Shown in pieces: positions 61,812 to 64,000 of a stretch of 64,000 nucleotides of DNA. Position numbers and translations under genes: made by a program. Every line of letters starts with the position of its first letter. The first letter of the stretch is position 1. The notes below the pieces were generated by a model. It made no database searches and was not told the origin of the DNA. It saw nothing but the letters and a program-made list of their open reading frames with translations. Source of the DNA: Candidatus Nanopelagicales bacterium (lineage in GTDB: Bacteria > Actinomycetota > Actinomycetes > S36-B12); contig JAGYKV010000018.1 of NCBI GenBank assembly GCA_018401415.1, forward strand, positions 214,039 to 278,038. The letters are read 5' to 3'.

Positions 61812-62504
61812 CTAGCGATAGTTGGTGAGGAAGTAGTCAACCAACTCGTGGGCTCGTTGAATGGACTCTGAATCCAGGGAGTAGGTGTGGGCGAGCAAAA
61901 CTTGCGGATCTTGACCAGCGTCACGGACCACTGTGTCTTCACCCCAGTTCATCCAAGCGTCCAGAGTCGATCCAATGATCTCCGGGTGAAATTGCAAGGC
62001 CAGGTTTTTACGCAGGGAGAAAGCCTGGGTGGCATGCGAACTCCATGCGATTTCGGTGGCGTCACTCGGGCTCACCCACCGGTCAAAATGGAATTGGAAC
62101 CAGCGACCGGCCAGTTCGGGCACTTCTGATCGGATGGTGGACCAACCAATCTCGGCGTGGGGAGCACGAGCCACGGATCCACCATGGGCACGGGCAAGGA
62201 GTTGGCCACCGAAACAAATTCCGAGCACGGGGATTTCCTGCCGATCTGCTTCGCGGAGCCATTCGAGTTCGGGCAGTAACCAATTCCCAATGGTCGAGTC
62301 GTCCCAGGCCCCCCACGGGGAACCCATGGGAATAATGACATCGAATTCACCGGGGTCGGGAAAAGCGAAGGAGACGTTGGGGCTGTTGTGGGATTCCACT
62401 GGAACGACAACGACTTCAACGATCTCAAAGCCCCGCTGTGCAAAACGCTCGGCAATGGGACCGGGCGGGCTGACATGGTCATGTTCGAGAAACAGTGCGC
62501 GCAC
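61812..62504 (-). CDS. Class I glutamine amidotransferase-like protein
   Basis: 230 residues with nucleophile Cys in VLGICFGGQLLARA, and the His-Glu pair in LALQFHPEIIGSTLDAW. Free-standing GATase of the GuaA-like/YxbP group. Hydrolyses Gln or gamma-glutamyl compounds; specific role unknown. It sits four bases or so after the ABC permease gene on the same strand and may be in one transcript with it. Confidence 0.88.
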   Translation of the reverse strand: MRALFLEHDHVSPPGPIAERFAQRGFEIVEVVVVPVESHNSPNVSFAFPDPGEFDVIIPMGSPWGAWDDSTIGNWLLPELEWLREADRQEIPVLGICFGGQLLARAHGGSVARAPHAEIGWSTIRSEVPELAGRWFQFHFDRWVSPSDATEIAWSSHATQAFSLRKNLALQFHPEIIGSTLDAWMNWGEDTVVRDAGQDPQVLLAHTYSLDSESIQRAHELVDYFLTNYR

Positions 62505-62512
62505 GGTACTCC

Positions 62513-63364
62513 CTAAGACGTAATATCTTTGCGATCAAATTTGTAGACAGCAAATCCAATGAGAAGAGTGAAAGCAATAATGGAATAAGACGTGCCGCGG
62601 AGCATGTCACCCCACTCGATGTCCTTATTGAGAGCCCCGATCCAGGCGTTGCTATAAAAAGTCGGTAACCACTCGCGCAAGCCACCGAGAGCGTCAATTG
62701 CGCCAAGAATATTGCTGACAATTACAACTACTACGGCTGTGCCCACCGCTCCGAGAGGGACGTCGGTGAGAACGCTCATGAGAAAAGCGATGCCTGCGGC
62801 GAATAGGAGTGAAATGAATATGTAGACGCCGATTACGGTCATGCGATACATCGCTTCGGAATTGCTGAACGTTCCCGCTGTCGGCGTGGTGAGTGGTTCA
62901 GAACCAAAAGCAATGAGCCCAACCAGATAAGAAAAGCCAACCAGTATCACAATCGATGCAATCGACAGGATGAGTCCCACGATCAACTTTGAGCGAAGCA
63001 ACTTCCGTCGCGGCACCGGCGCCATGAGGAGATAACGCAAGGTTGACCACGAAGCTTCACTGGCCACCGTGTCACCGGTAAACATGGCAACCAAAATCAG
63101 GAGCAGAAATCCCGACGCAAAAAAGATCATGGTGAGCGCGAAGTTCCAGCCACCCGCGGTGGCCAATCCCACCAGGTCCAGATCCCCGTCTCCGAATCCA
63201 CCACCACCGTCATTGTTAGCCGATGGGCCGAACTTGACCGCTGCAACAACAATGAGCGGCAGTGCGATCACCAAAATGAGGGCAATGAGAGTTCGGCGCC
63301 GTTTGAGCTGGCGGATCATTTCGATTCGAACTGGCAACGCACTTCGTGTTGAAATCTGGGTCAT
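62513..63364 (-). CDS. ABC-2 type transporter permease
   Basis: 283 residues, six predicted membrane spans with a long first extracellular loop (Gly/Asp-rich, GGGGFGDGDLDLVGL). EASWSTLRYLLMAPVPRRKL is the cytoplasmic coupling region typical of ABC-2 permeases. Overlaps the ATPase gene by ATGA-type coupling. Likely an exporter of unknown substrate (peptide, lipid or drug). Confidence 0.88.
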   Translation of the reverse strand: MTQISTRSALPVRIEMIRQLKRRRTLIALILVIALPLIVVAAVKFGPSANNDGGGGFGDGDLDLVGLATAGGWNFALTMIFFASGFLLLILVAMFTGDTVASEASWSTLRYLLMAPVPRRKLLRSKLIVGLILSIASIVILVGFSYLVGLIAFGSEPLTTPTAGTFSNSEAMYRMTVIGVYIFISLLFAAGIAFLMSVLTDVPLGAVGTAVVVVIVSNILGAIDALGGLREWLPTFYSNAWIGALNKDIEWGDMLRGTSYSIIAFTLLIGFAVYKFDRKDITS

Positions 63365-64000
63365 CAGTATTTCCCTACCGTCAGGTCATCGCCGATCATG
63401 TCGAGGAAGACATCTTCAAGTCGTCCCCCCGTCTTCCCCGCCAGCAGGTCTGCCACCTCACCTACGGCAATGAGTTGTCCGCGGTGCATCACGACAACCT
63501 GAGAACAGGTTTGTTCGACTTCGCTGAGCATGTGACTAGACACGATCACGGTACGGCCGGTCGCGGCATAGTTCTTCATGACGTCGCGCATGGCTTTAAT
63601 CTGGGGCGGGTCGAGGCCATTTGTCGGTTCATCGAGCACCAAAAGATCTGGCTTGCCCAACATGGCTTGGGCGATACCGAGCCGTTGGCGCATGCCCTGG
63701 CTGTACGCCTTGACCTTGCGATCGATCGCACTGCCCAAATCGGCAATTTCCAAGACTTCCTCGAGATATGAATCGCCCGCACGACCCGATGCGCGCCAGT
63801 ACAGATCAAGGTTTTCTCGACCGCTGAGGTGGGGGAGGAATCCAGCGCCTTCAACAAGTGCTCCGACACGTGCCAGTACCGGTGCACCAAAGTAAATGGG
63901 GCGACCGAACACGTGAATATTGCCTTCTGTGGGTGCGATCAACCCCATGAGCATGCGCATGGTGGTGGTTTTCCCCGCCCCATTGGGGCCCAGAAGTCCG
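63364..64000 (-). CDS. ABC transporter ATP-binding protein, 5' end outside window
   Basis: Partial gene, at least 211 codons; the start lies beyond position 64000. Walker A GLLGPNGAGKTTTMRMLMG at the window edge, signature YSQGMRQRLGIAQAML, Walker B LLVLDEPTNGLDPPQ, H-loop VIVSSHMLSEVE. CcmA/BcrA-like subfamily that pairs with ABC-2 permeases. Confidence 0.92.
   Translation of the reverse strand, partial: GLLGPNGAGKTTTMRMLMGLIAPTEGNIHVFGRPIYFGAPVLARVGALVEGAGFLPHLSGRENLDLYWRASGRAGDSYLEEVLEIADLGSAIDRKVKAYSQGMRQRLGIAQAMLGKPDLLVLDEPTNGLDPPQIKAMRDVMKNYAATGRTVIVSSHMLSEVEQTCSQVVVMHRGQLIAVGEVADLLAGKTGGRLEDVFLDMIGDDLTVGKY

Noticed and set aside
1..64000. CRISPR array, rRNA operon or replication origin
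   Set aside because: No regularly spaced repeats with unique spacers, no rRNA-like conserved stretches and no dnaA-box cluster were seen.

Overview
The window looks like part of an actinobacterial (Actinomycetota) chromosome carrying a large, composite tRNA-integrated genomic island. The affiliation is inferred from moderate to high GC, GTG starts, the tRNA-Phe/Asp/Glu cluster, a ROK-regulated xylose locus, LacI-regulated sugar operons and an NHLP-type peptide precursor. No rRNA or other marker gives a finer placement.

Positions 1-38.9 kb are accessory. The left end (0-2.8 kb) carries a small lipoprotein, an AlpA-like excisionase and a tyrosine integrase with TTACTACAAA arm-type repeats. Matching repeats lie at 36.8 kb, next to a 50-bp copy of the 3' half of tRNA-Phe, so one integrative element probably spans from left of position 1 to about 37.0 kb. 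A second, 1.9-kb unit without a recombinase (a broken Tat-exported deaminase) lies between that copy and the intact tRNA-Phe at 38.9 kb. Inside the large element sits a visibly GC-richer catabolic block (about 4-28.9 kb). It is flanked by two copies of a 325-bp segment carrying the integrase 3' end, a terminator and a small ORF. To its right are an adenine methyltransferase with an internal stop, a tandem pair of unusual serine recombinases (the first truncated, with its apparent catalytic Ser replaced by Ala), and a type II restriction-modification pair.

The catabolic block has three transcription units. Each has a LacI-type operator (GGTCAA-N2/3-TTGACT type) next to or over its promoter, and there are two LacI genes. 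Unit 1: divergent E1 alpha/beta and a lyase plus a complete sugar ABC transporter, VOC protein, epimerase, creatinase-like protein, SDR, Gfo/Idh/MocA dehydrogenase and rhamnose mutarotase-type protein. Unit 2: an 80-residue free-standing lipoyl domain, MaoC hydratase, CaiB CoA-transferase, muconolactone-isomerase-like protein, second E1 beta/alpha pair and LacI. Unit 3: SDR, enolase-superfamily sugar-acid dehydratase, lactonase-type amidohydrolase and a broken CitE/HpcH lyase. Together they suggest import and oxidation of a sugar or deoxy-sugar (aldose, lactone, acid, 2-keto-3-deoxy acid) followed by 2-oxoacid dehydrogenase and CoA-thioester steps. No E2 acyltransferase or E3 is present. The substrate cannot be read from the sequence.

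Positions 38.9-64 kb look like core chromosome. They hold a tRNA cluster, a zincin-type metalloprotein, SDRs, TsaC/Sua5, an HtrA protease, a DUF2236 oxygenase, a secreted heparinase II/III-like protein, ribokinase, RpiB, a xylose locus (XylA, binding protein, ATPase, permease, ROK regulator, aldose epimerase), a TauE/SafE permease, an orphan NHLP-type RiPP precursor, tRNA-Lys, a pyruvate-decarboxylase-like enzyme, a ferredoxin, a glutamine amidotransferase and an ABC exporter.

Many conserved genes, including XylA, HtrA, three SDRs, both LacI regulators and the lyase, are interrupted by apparent single-base indels, often beside short homopolymers. Such a density in housekeeping-like genes points to residual long-read assembly error for at least some. 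Calls of pseudogene are therefore provisional.
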